DNA of 64,000 nucleotides from the NCBI RefSeq assembly GCF_949628215.1, contig NC_134288.1, forward strand, positions 11,911,682 to 11,975,681. Reading direction: 5' to 3'. Source of the DNA: Phalacrocorax aristotelis. Lineage: Eukaryota > Chordata > Aves > Suliformes > Phalacrocoracidae. Position numbers and translations under genes: made by a program. The notes under the pieces are model-generated. The model made no database searches and had not been told where the DNA came from. It saw only the letters and a list, made by a program, of their open reading frames with translations. Position 1 is the first letter of the stretch. Each line of letters opens with the position of its first letter. Below are positions 1 to 11,600 of this stretch, piece after piece.

Positions 1-2892
1 ATGAGCCTAAATGGTTGCACAGGAAAATCCCCTGTCAACCACAAATGGTTTGCCTTTAATGAGAATGCAGGACATGCATGAGTGGGTTGCTAATTCTTTG
101 TGTAAAATCCTACCGATAATTGCTACACGTGTACCTTTCCATTGTCTCCCATGGAAGTGGGATTTTTTTTTTCCTTTGGAGCTGAAATTAAAAACAGTTT
201 ATTAGAGAATAATTAATGCCAAAGTGCTGGGAGATTGCGCCCAGTGCTGTGTTTGGAAGAACAAGAGCGAGTCTCCAGTAAATTGGTAGTTGTACAGAGC
301 AGGGGAAAAGCAATTTGGGAAGGGATTCAAGGGATCAGCCGAAGCTTTTCTGGCAGCTACTTCCTCAGTCAAATCATTAATTTTTGTTAATCCTTTGCAA
401 AAATCTGGTGATTTGGGAACAAATTTTTGCAAGCATTTCAGCACTGCTTTAGGAGGCCAAATCCTATTACTGGATAATGGGACTTTGGCCTCCCAGGAGC
501 AGAGACAGAAGATGTGGGTTTATATAGGGGTTTCTTCTCTTTTCATGATTGGATTAAAACTTACCCCACCCTGAACCCTGTACCGGGAACTGTGTAAGCA
601 GGGAGCTGTACCAGTCTGGAAAACAACCGGTGCATAAAACCCCAGTTACTGTTCCTGCGGCTGATGGTCACCCTGTGCGTTTGGGTTTTTCCCATGACTC
701 TTTGCTGATGGAGCTCAGCTGTCCTGGCTCACACCACGTCCCCAGCGCTGCTGTAGGGCCGCTGGTGGATGGGGCAGCCTGGCTCATGGCGATGCCCCGA
801 GGATCTCCCTGCTCAGAGACACCCCCAAAAACTGCAGCACAGGAGCACGGGTATTTCAGCGGTGTTTTGGTAGTGGGGAAAAGTTCTTTTCTGAAGTCAA
901 GTTGTACTTGTGGGAACTAAGATTGGTTTTGATGTGTTTTTCAGGCCACCCACCCTGAGAACAGTTGCAAACAAAACCCAGGTAAATTATTTTGAAGAAA
1001 GAAACAATATAGAGAAGAAAAATCAGGGAGAACACTTAAAGCTACCAGCAGGAGCTTGATACCCTGGACTGCAACTCCCTGCCATTGCCCCTCTGTCCCT
1101 CCCATTTTTAATTACAGGCAGTCAAACTGTGAAGACCTTAATGGACATCTTAATTATTGCATTAAAGTTTGAAATGGAAAATTCCTCATTACATGCCATG
1201 CAGTAGGTCACAGCTGCAATAAATGGTGATATTTTGCTTGTTATGGTGCTGGGTGCCCTTTGCAGAACGGTTGTGTCTTTGGGGCATGTCCCGGCCCCAG
1301 GGACCTGGCAGGTGGATGTTAGATCAGGTCTCTGCTGTGAGAACATCTGCTTATTTTCGAGGCAAAAGTATCGACAAGAAGTGCTCTTTGCTATTTCTTT
1401 TCTCCTCCAAATAGTGCTATTTTTCTCCTGTGTTTTGCTTTCCATCTGCTTGAATGGGTTTATTGATTTAGTGTTATGCAAACTGCAATAAAACAGTATC
1501 CTTCAAATTCTCCAGAGCCAGCTATTGAATATGCCCCAAGCAATTTAAAAACAAACTGACCCATCAATTCCAGCCCACAGCAGCAATACAATGTACCTGT
1601 GATTAACCAGCCATTAAGCCCAGTCCCAGGTTCCCAGTCCCTTTTGCACCATACCCACCCCTGCTTGCTCACAGCAGGCTGGGAAGCTGGGCTCCAGCCT
1701 GGCAGGTGGGGTAGCCCTGGGACCCGAAGAATTTAAGGAACATGGCAGAGCTCCTTCTTTTCTCTCAGGCTTTACACAGTTGCAGGATACTGTGAAGAAG
1801 AACAGGGCATGGTTTAAGGTGGGTCTGTGGCTTCTTAGAGTTTTTCAGGTTAAAGTAGCTCAAGTGTGTATGTCAGAGGTTGTCTATACCTTTATAAGGG
1901 GGCAAAAGGGCAGGAAAGGTTGAGGATAACTTTCATTCTGCTAAATTATCTTCAGCATTTTCATACCACAAGGCTTCATGTTATTTTTTTCTAAGGACTT
2001 CAAGGAGAAAATTAGTGGACTCCACAGTCCTCAGAGATATTTTCTTGGGTACGTAACCCTACATCTGAGGATTTAAAATTCCTTTAGTGGCTATTTCTGC
2101 TTTTAAAATGTACCCCCAAACTTTTGCTTTCCCCCCATAGTAACATTACAATTGCCAAAGGAGCACAGGAAGAGGAAAAGCCAACGCTGGGGCAGCAGGT
2201 CCTGGGACACCCCGACACAGGCTCTGGTGGTGAGAGCCACCAGCCAGGGCTGCTCCTCGGTGGGGCCAGGCTCCACTCGCTGCCCAGATGTGCCAGCTGT
2301 GCCAGCTAAACCATCCACGCCAGCCATAACCAGCCATACCATCCGTGCCAGCTGTGCCAGCTGTGCCAGGGCCAGGCTCAGCAGCTCTCTGCAGGCCAGG
2401 AGCTGCCACATCCCAAATCTAACAGCTCCCTCTGTTGGCATCTGTTCGCACCTATCAGCGAGGACACAAAAAAGTTGGCAAACGTATTTTTTTTTAACAG
2501 AGTCTCCAGGTGGAAGGCGATCTCTCTGCGGGGGCATACCCCGCCTAACCGAAGACTTGTTTCATTTGTGTTGTTACTCTAACGACTGGTACTGGACAAT
2601 GTCTCCTGATGCTGTAGTGACCGCAGCTTTGCTGAAGACAGCTTTTTAGTCATTTTTCCAAAATAAGTGAGAAGATGTAGCTGGAAGTCCGACATACGAG
2701 GACATGCGAGGATGCTGTGAAACTATGCCAGCCCAGATTTTCTCCCAGCACAACGTCCCCGTCCTCTGTCACCAGCCCGAAGGAGTTAATCACACTAAAT
2801 ATACTTGAGCTCTGTCTGTCCCTTACTGATCACGCAAATTAGCACCTCTGCATTCAAAGGAAAATAAAACACTGTGCAAATGATTTGCTGCC
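1..2892. other. Intergenic flank, no gene seen
   Basis: No ORF here resembles a known protein and no exon chain was found. It holds a short GC-rich tandem repeat (2291-2372) and otherwise unremarkable unique-looking sequence. In human the next gene beyond SLC17A9 is BHLHE23; no bHLH coding sequence is visible. Confidence 0.6.
2291..2372. repeat. Imperfect minisatellite of TGCCAGCTG-like units
   Basis: About nine imperfect copies of a 9-10 bp unit (TGCCAGCTG, GCCAGCCATAAC, TGCCAGCTGTGCCAG) are visible. The repeat keeps several overlapping ORFs open on both strands, and these are not genes. Confidence 0.75.
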
Positions 2893-2898
2893 TTTATT
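2893..2898 (-). terminator. Candidate poly(A) signal for SLC17A9
   Basis: AATAAA on the minus strand. About 20-30 nt further along that strand the sequence is GT/T-rich (TGTTTTATTTT), as expected of a cleavage-site downstream element. This is positional evidence only. Confidence 0.35.
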
Positions 2899-3327
2899 TT
2901 TTCAGGTCCTTCTGTAACAAAAACTCTCAGTCAGCAAGTTTTGGCAAGGTTGCTTAAATCTTACAGCCATGTAAAGCGGTTTCAATGCTTTGTCAACGAG
3001 GTACGAATATAATGAAACCTAAGCCTCAAATGTACTTCAAATATTTAACTTATTAGCCAGTTTACAGAGACAGATAATCTGGACAACCCACCAAAGCGGT
3101 AGCTGGATTTACAGAGAAGGCACAGCCAGCAACGCTGACTTTCCTTTGCAGATCTCAGTTCCAGATTTCCCAGCTCGCAAAGCCAAGGGGTGGCCAAGCC
3201 GCCTGGTTCAAATGGGAGTGATTTAAACAGATCAACTCTTCCACAGGAAGTTGTGCAACCAGCAAAGAGAACCAGAATTCACTCCTTGTGTTCCTGACCT
3301 GCAACACTGAACAGCCAGGGTAGATGT

Positions 3328-3371
3328 TAAAAAAAAAAAAACAACAACAACAAAACCCACTTTTTTTTTTC
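3328..3371. repeat. A-rich/CAA simple repeat followed by T run
   Basis: A run of A followed by several CAA units and then a run of about ten T. Simple low-complexity sequence in the SLC17A9 3' flank. Confidence 0.75.
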
Positions 3372-5440
3372 TATGTGTCTATAGAAAAAGTCGTGCAAAC
3401 AATCTGCTCGGACTGGACGAGGGACAAGGCTGGCAGAGATGGCTGCACGGCCTCAGGTATCGCTGGCAAGCCTGGTTTGCATTTGCTGTTTGTGCCTTCC
3501 CCATTTACGCACTGATTTTAAGAGGCACTCTGGCAGCATTTGTGTGTCCTGGCTCTGCAGCACCCCAGATACAGGGTTGTCCCTGTGGTAGCAACCAGCC
3601 TTTTAGAGAAAGAAGCACAGAAGGAGACAAAAATACTTTCTTGTCTCTCTGGCCCCCAGTCAGGCCATGCTGATCCTATACTCTCTTGCAAAGACATCAG
3701 GCCATTGCATCTTTATCTCTTAATATCCCCAATAAGTAGCTCAGCTTAGTTTAGTGGCACACAATAGTGTCTCTGCAATTAAAAGGCTGTCAGTATTTTC
3801 ACTCTAAACACAGCTATTCAGAAACTTAACATGGCTCCAACATATATTCCAAGAAGAAATCTGGCCAAAACAAAAGCAGAAGCAGGGGATAAGGTTTCTT
3901 TTTTAAGGACAATGACTCTGAACCTATAGCTCTCCTGCACGGCAGGTCCCCTGGGAAATCTGGTCCCAAGTCTCAGCTGAAGTTTTCTGGTAAGCACTGG
4001 AGAAATCAGAGAGATCCCTTCAGGCTGCAAGCAAGGGGTGGGAGGAAAAGCAATTAATTGCTTTAATATGAAATGTCACATTTAAAACAGGTCTTACAAA
4101 ACCAGAAACTGTAGGTTGGTAAATCCATCCCTTCTAGAAATACTGTGCATTTTGGTGGGAGTACCACTCGAAATAAGCATGCAGAATCAGGCCTCAAGTA
4201 CACAAAATATAGTATTTGGTACTTAAATTTTAAAATATTTATAAATAACTTAAGACATTCAGGCTCAGAGGCATGTACAGCCAAGAATCTCCCCCTGGCA
4301 CGGGGAACCGCAGGGGCCCACATCCGTACTATGGATCCTCAATGCAGAAATTTGCTTTACTCTCAACATAGGAGAAGAGCTGCCTGTTGCAGGCTCTTTG
4401 GAAAGTCTCCCGCACCCCTCTGAGAGCACGTCAAAATCAAGCAGAAAGCATTTGGGAGTATAGATCCATAGCACAGAACGTGACCTGTCCTTCCTATACA
4501 TTCACAGCACATGGCAAAACAGCTCCTGGGGGATTCCTCGACTGCACCTATACTGCGAGGTCAGCCCAGCTAAGCCTGACCACGGGTGATTGCACCTTTC
4601 CTCTGCTCTCACGCTGGTTTGAGGTGGTCTGCCTTGGCTCAGGGCTGGAGTAAAGCGACCGGGGGCGGGAGGAGGGAGCCCTTGAGCTAAGACGGGCTCA
4701 GCTGGTTTGAGCGACCTGCTCTGCATCCTCCTGGCTCAGCTCAAGCACAATGAAGGCGGTATTGATGCAACCTCATGCCCCTGGGTCTGCAGTAGACATC
4801 CAGCCAGAAGACTTCCCCTGAAGGGAAGCCTTGAATTCATCTCACCACCCGTTCCCTTGTACACCTGGCTTGTACCTGTTGAGCAGACTGCAAAATGAAG
4901 GCACGCGAGGGAGGGTTAAGGTCAGAGGTACATTCGTTTGGACGATTCCTTTCATGTAGTTCAGGCCACGCGTGTCGCGTGGCAGCCCGAGAGCCAGCCA
5001 CCCTCCCTGCAGTTGCAGGACAGCAGAGCGCGGAGGGACCCGTTCCCGGCACAGCGAAGCAGCTCCCCTCGGCAAGCGACCGCTCCAGGGCAGAGCATGC
5101 AAACTGCAGCTCCCTTCAGAGGTAAGACAGGTAAGCTGCTTTGGCCACGCAGATATTTGTCCGCTAGACACAGACTGGGGCAAACCAGTCACACGGGCCA
5201 TATCCTCACTGGAGATGTTAAGCTGGATGGCTCTACAGGCCATCAGCCATGCCCTGAGCAAAAAATGAACTCTAGATTTCTTTTCTCCCATGGGTTTCAT
5301 TCAGACCCATTACGTACTTGTTCTCAGTATCTTTTTTTTTCCTGTTAAACACCTAAAAAAAAAATATTCTTTGGCACTTGTGCGACAATGACACACAGAT
5401 GTGACACTCTTCTGTCCCTCGGCTGTTGCTGGAGTCGTCT

Positions 5441-5604
5441 CTAGAGGTCCATATAGTCAGAGTCTGTGTCCACCCTCTGGGCCTCTCCAAACACGAGGAA
5501 TGCACAGAGGCCAATGCTGTTAACAGCAGCCACCAGGTTGAAAACAGAAATCCAGGAGCCAGTCGTTTCAATCAGGTAGCCAGCCAAGTACACGCAAATG
5601 ACAC
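5441..5604 (-). CDS. SLC17A9: SLC17A9 coding exon 13 and stop
   Basis: The terminal coding segment has acceptor GTCCCAG|GTGTC and a TAG stop at 5441-5443. It encodes ICVYLAGYLIETTGSW, then the TM12 region (LVAAVNSIGLCAFLVFG), ending EAQRVDTDSDYMDL. The acidic tail ending -DL resembles the human tail. Confidence 0.95.
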
Positions 5605-8600
5605 CTGGGACAGGAGGGAAGAGACAGAAATGCAAAGGCTCTGGGGCCAGATCCTGCCCGCCTGCAAGGAGAGCACTCCGCAGGAAGGGATGAGCTGCAG
5701 GAGGCTGCCTTACCTAGGAGGGCTCCACCTGTATTCCCAACACCTGCAAAGAAAAGAAAGAAATTGGGTATTCACCATCTGCAGAGGTGAGCGGCTTCAC
5801 CTGGGCTCCCGCCCGGGCCCTGGTCTGCGTGCACAGCTAAATGCCTTGCCGACGGCAGGGACAACCGACACTCAGCCTCACCCCCACCCCTTGGTGCAGG
5901 TAAGCATGTGGCAGATTGAAAGGCATGTTCATGCAGTTACCTGCCCCCAGCAATGGCAGGTATATCACAGAAGGAAGCTGAGGCTGCGAATACGGAGTAG
6001 ACGTTGCACAGAGCTACTCCTGTAAACCTTAATGCTGACGACCGTGACCCCCGTCCTGTACGCACGCCCCTCCAGCACAACCGAAACCCCGCAGGAATCC
6101 TTACCGAACAGTAAGCCAGCACACGAGGGGGCCAGATCCTGTACGTTTACTGAAATGCCACTAATGAGAAACAGAGAGGGGAAAACGGCTGTTTCAATGG
6201 AGTGCGACTGCTTTTTCATCATTTACACAGAGTTTAGTTTATCAGACAAAAGGAAAGGATCCTAGACAATAAAAGGCACTGTCGGGAGAAAGGAGGAAAG
6301 AGGCTGAGAGTGAAGCAGCACAGGAGAGTATCAGGAGGAAAGAATTCAACTCAAAGCATTCAGAGGGGGCAAAATGCCACCCCCCTTCTGCTTCATCTCC
6401 CTGACACCTGCCTGCTCCAGTGTGCCCTCCAGTACGCCAAGCCCTTCCCCACGCTAGAGGTTTGCTGGATCAATTCCAGCCCAGCGGGCACTAAACCCCA
6501 CCAGCCTCGCAGGGACCAACACACACCAGTTCTTGCTCTGACAGTCACGACAGAGGCAGCCTCCTCTAAGACCCCAAAATGCCAAGCATAGGATAAGCGC
6601 TAAGGGCCACAGCTACTGTTGTTATCATGGTTTTTACCTGTGGTTAAAGGTCTGAAGTCCAACAGAGGCAGAGGCAAACACTATAGCTTTGCAAAAACTG
6701 GAGGTCTGGCCCAGGCACAAAGCAAAAATGCTTGAGACACCAGAGCCAATGACCTGGAAGAAAGAGAAAATTAAATACCACGGCACATTTTCTGTAAGGA
6801 AGAAAGCAACTCCTTTCACAGACAAACTGTTCCCTTTTACAATGGCATGGGCCCGTATGTACCAGGTGCTTCTCAAGCTTTTTTTTTTCCCCAGAGTCCT
6901 GCCTTTCTGTGTCAGAGGTCTGTCCAGAGGGATGCGGTGCTGCGGAGCAGAGAGGATATGCTGTGCTCTCACCTGGCATTTCTATTTCTGCTCATGCTTG
7001 TATTGCTATTACCTAGTATCTAAGGGGTCATCTGGAGTGACAGCGTATGGTTGGCCTTTGCCTGTGAAAGAAAACCTCTTCGGAGTGCTCACAAACCTCT
7101 GTGCTCAACATTACTGTTGGTCCATGCTCTGTTCCTCGGTCAGGTTTTCCTCCGGATTTCGTTTCCCATATGCACTGACCACCACTCTGAAGTCTGTAAG
7201 GTGGCAAAGCTAGAAACCCTTTCCTCTTTCCACCTGTAACCACCAACCCCGCTCCATAAGAGGTCTCATCTGCCATGCAAGCAGAGCTCAGCAGATAGCT
7301 CAAGTGTCACTCCTGTGGCTTCAGCTCTCTTACCTGCATGAACTTACGAATGGTGATGGTTTTGTACCCTGGAAGAGGAAGGGAGAGTTGCAGTTAAGCA
7401 CAGCTCACCAGGTCTCCTTGTTCTCCAGCCAGGAGGCCACAGGGTAAGTGGATTTCAATGGCCAGATTTCATCTCCAGGTGGATATTGCAATGAAGATCA
7501 AACGGACCCCCAAACACACAGATGGGATTTGGACCCTGCCGTATTTATCCCGCTTTCATATCAGAACCTCATGTTGTTTATTTGCTGGATCTTCTTCTCC
7601 CTACCAACAAGCCCACCTCCTCCCACCCAGATCCTCTTTCCACATCACATAAAATAAGAGCTGAGGAAAAGCCAAACGAGCCCTTACCCTGGTTGATTAA
7701 ATGATCAGACAGAAATCCACTGAACAAGCTTGTTGGAATTGCAACCAGCCAGGGGACTACATTAAACACCCAGCCCTGAAAGGGAGCAAAAATAAGAGAG
7801 ATTTGCTGTCAGAGCTGCATTTGTTTTCAAATATTTGATAGTGTGTGACATCTGTAGAAAGGAAAAAAAACGATCAGGACTTCTTGCAGGATCTCTACCA
7901 ACTTGGCACAGCAAGCTCTCAGCTACACCCTGCACCACTCCGAAGTCTGTAAGGCGGCAGGCACATTACAGGGCTGTGGCATTCAGCAGGTTTGTTGTCT
8001 TTGCTTCTGCCCGGCTGACCCTGCATCCAGGAGAGAGGCAGAAAGCTCTGTCTGCTCTGGGAAAGAGGGATTAAATGTGGCAAAGTTTGCTGCTCAGCAA
8101 GGTGATGTGGCAGAGAGCCAGACAGCCCAGGAAAGTGAGCTGTAGCTTCTACTCTGCCCTGCGGGTCGTCAGTAAAGCTGCTGGCAAAATTTCCGACATC
8201 AGCTTCAACCTCATTAGCAGCATTATTGTGAAGCGGAGAACATAGCTGGATTTTCTAATGCCAGGATTAGGTAACATTATGGGTAGCAACATACTTCGGC
8301 CTATTTTCAATTAAGCAAGCTTGCCACAGTTGTAATCACAGATGATTACTGGTCATCTGGATTACAGCTGCTCAGAGGCGTTTTACGCCCAGATCCCACA
8401 AGGAGCTGAAATCCATGTGAGTTGGGCTGGGCTTCATCTCAGCTGGTTGAACCTACCCATCCATCATCCCCCGCATCTCCCCCTGGGCTCAGAGCCCGTC
8501 ACCCCGTGGAGGCATCCCTCCTCACCTGGCTTCAGGTGTGCGGGAGGGCTGAATAATCTCGGTTTTGAATAATCCTGTTTCAGCTGCTCCTGGAAATGGT

Positions 8601-11600
8601 ACTAATGTCCATTTGCATCTTTCAGTGCCTTTGAAACTTTGGGTCTTGGTCCCTTTTGAAAATGTTACCCCATAGGGCTTGTGGGGTAATATATCTCTGG
8701 TGTCTGTTAACACCAGCTGCGGTTGCTCAGCAAGTCAATCCCAACACACCGAGCCACGCTTGTCTCATCCCTACGGCCCACCGCCCTGAGCAGCGTGAGC
8801 CAAACCCCTCCATCGCCTCCACCCAGGTGGGCTGGAGGCAGCGGTGAAGGTAGCTCACCTGCAGAAAGGGACTTTGACCAGTAGGTGACATAGGTTTCCC
8901 ACACTAAGGATTATCGTCCATCCTTTAAAATCAAGCATCCCCAGGCCCCACTTTATTAAAATGTATGAAGCGATTATCAGATGCAGGAACGCTATGTAGA
9001 GCACCTTACATAAAGGCACCACGATATATATAATGCTTAACAGATGGTAAATTGCTGCTTCACAAGCATATTACTCGAGGTGCACAGATCTTGTCACAAC
9101 AATATGTTTGCTGGTTTAATACATGATTTTAATATAAATACCAAGTATGCCATAAAGCGCCTTACACATGTAATATGAAAAGGCATTTGTAAGCAGCTCT
9201 GGAAACTATGAAAACCGAACAGAGCCATTGCGGAAAAGATTGTCTGAGTTTCTGAGAACAAGATCAAAATACAAGCTGTCTGCCTAGGTTTCTGAAAAAT
9301 GGGAACATCCTTTGTGCTGAGCAGAGGGAAGCTTTTATAGTATTTTTGAAGTACACATTATTAATGGTAATTATCATTTTCGCAGGCAGGTCTGAGCTAC
9401 ACGTTGGGAGTAGTTTAAAACCCCGTGAAAACCCAGGAGCGAATGGTTCGGTGGTCATTTGCAACAGCATAATGTCATGGGTTCTGTGCCATTTGAAAAC
9501 CATCCTTCCCTCAGAAGAAAAGCAGTTTAAAAACCAAATATAACCCTCTCTTCCCTACCTGGAAGGTGCCCCAGCTCTGCCTCACTTCAGCATCCCTAAA
9601 CAAGCAAGCAGAAACTAGCCTCTGCCTACCCAGAGGGAGGATGCTTCCTTGGATCTCCAAGTGCCTGTGCAGGGGGGTAATGACTCCTAATCCCGCAGGG
9701 AAGCCTCCCACCTCCTCCTGCCTCCCAGCCTGCTCTCACCAAGTCCCTCTGCCATCCCTTCCTCCCTAACCAACCCATGTTGGCCAGCACCCAGCATGAC
9801 TCATTTGCACAGACACTGGCAATGCCTATGTCTCGGAACCAACTTACCTTTGACTCGGGGAAACTTTCCTTAAAGAAAGTTGGCAGCCAGGAGAGGAGAG
9901 TGAAAAATGTGCTGGCCGTAGAAAGCTGAGCGATGATGACAGCCCTGAAAATACACAGCAGGGGGAAATAATCAGCAGTGACAGGTCACACTGGGTGGGA
10001 AACAGGCACTCGAGCAACCCAATATTTCAGCTCCTGGTCTATAAATAAATCCCTCATGGCGCTACAATAGCTTCCTGAGGTTTTCTCACAGATAACTACT
10101 CCTTTTGGCTTGACGCTCGCAGCACCGCTCGTTCCTTCGCTGCCCCCACTGCGCAGCGCCCGGGCGGGCGCCTGCGCCAGCCCCTGGGTTCCCGCGAGGT
10201 TAATTGCAGCGGCAATTGTGCGAGTGCATTTCGCACCAGGCCCTTCAAGTGCTGCAAGAGCTGTCCTGCTCCAAGAGGTGTTGTCTGGGGTTTCCTAGGG
10301 ATTTGTTATCAGCAGATGCTCCATGTTTATTCAAGGCAGGAATGGGCTTCCTGCCTTGCAGCCCCATTGCCCTCCTCCCCGTCCTTAAATGGCACATGGG
10401 AACGTGCTTGGATGAGCTTCAGTACCAAATGCAGAATCCCAAAGAAAACATGGCCGTTAAAATGGTGTTTTGCCAGCAATGAGAACACAGCCCGTGATGC
10501 CCAGAGCCCCTGAGCAGCACGTCTTAGGAGCCCATCACAAGCAGCATTTCTAACAAGACCAGTGGAGAACGCCCCTCCGGAGGAGCACGCAACCCACACA
10601 GGGAACAGACTGTGGAGGAGGAAGGTTTGCCAGTAATATTCAAGCCTGACATTCCTCCGGACATAACATAAACCGCCTTTTGTCAAACTTACATTTTCAG
10701 TTCTGTATTTATACGGAAGGGTTTAGAAAACCTGGTCATATTTCCCAAATATATGAATAAGTGGACAAAATACACATAGGCAGAAGAAACAAGCACAGAG
10801 AGTAGAAAAAGCCCTTGGAAGAAGGGTGCTCCCCTGCCCTGCCGATGCTCGAGGCCACCACAGCTGCCTACCATATTGGTGCCTTCTTAAACAGCTGCTT
10901 CCAGGGAACTTTGGTCTGCTTGGATATCGAGAGGCCTCTCATTAAATAATCTATGGGGATGATGAGTTCTGCAGGGAAGAAAACATACAAGGGAAAGACC
11001 TGATCAGTAATTTTCTGTGCAGCTGGAGGGAGCCCTGGGAGACTGCTATGTATAGATGTATCTACTTTTAATCTCTAACTCTTTTTTGGCAATACCAGCA
11101 TTGGATGCTCACGAAAACAAGTTGTTACGTTGACCAAAATTTTTCCACTGCATCCACACACTTCCCCACGCAGCCACCGTCACCTGTTTGTTATATCTCC
11201 TGTTGTAACTAAACATAAATCTCTTTGGGCAAGGGCCAGGTTTGGATTTTGTGCAGCACCAGGCACACACCAGGCTCCTGATGAGCTGAGCTCCTGCATA
11301 CCGCACTCACGCTAACAATGCTGTAGCCAGGTGTAATTGTTTGCCCATGTGCGGAATTACTCCCAGACAGTTATTTGGGAAGAGATATTCTGGATTAACT
11401 GGTTTTTAAAAGCTCTATGTGTAGATGCTCTTAGTTTGGAATAAGTATCTTGCCCTGCTTTAGCTTAATCCACTTTGAAGATCATGCTCTGTTTGGTGTT
11501 TTCACTGGTGCTTAAGGATACTGAGGAGTCAGATCAGGTTCTCAACAGCAATATAATCCAGCATGGGACTTGAAATAGGAAATCAGCACTGTGAGAGCTC

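Larger units (their letters stand above)
2893..5440 (-). other. SLC17A9: Probable SLC17A9 3' UTR (end uncertain)
   Basis: Non-coding sequence follows the SLC17A9 stop. The first minus-strand AATAAA I find downstream is at 2893-2898, followed on that strand by a T/G-rich stretch, which would give a UTR of about 2.5 kb. Later AATAAA copies lie at 1459-1464 and 198-203, and an ATTAAA at 4062-4067. Which one is used cannot be told from the sequence. No protein-coding signal was seen here. Confidence 0.4.

Noticed and set aside
2103-2649. ORFs of 144 and 165 codons over the minisatellite
   Set aside because: The open frames come from the tandem repeat and have no homologous domain.
1-5000. MIR124-3 or BHLHE23, neighbours in human
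   Set aside because: No miR-124 mature sequence on either strand and no bHLH coding signal. They would lie beyond the left edge.
5937-6020. Apparent SLC17A9 exon encoding ALCNVYSVFAASASF
   Set aside because: It looks hydrophobic, but exons 11 and 12 join directly in the human order (LLFG-VGNTGG), leaving no room for it. It is intron sequence.
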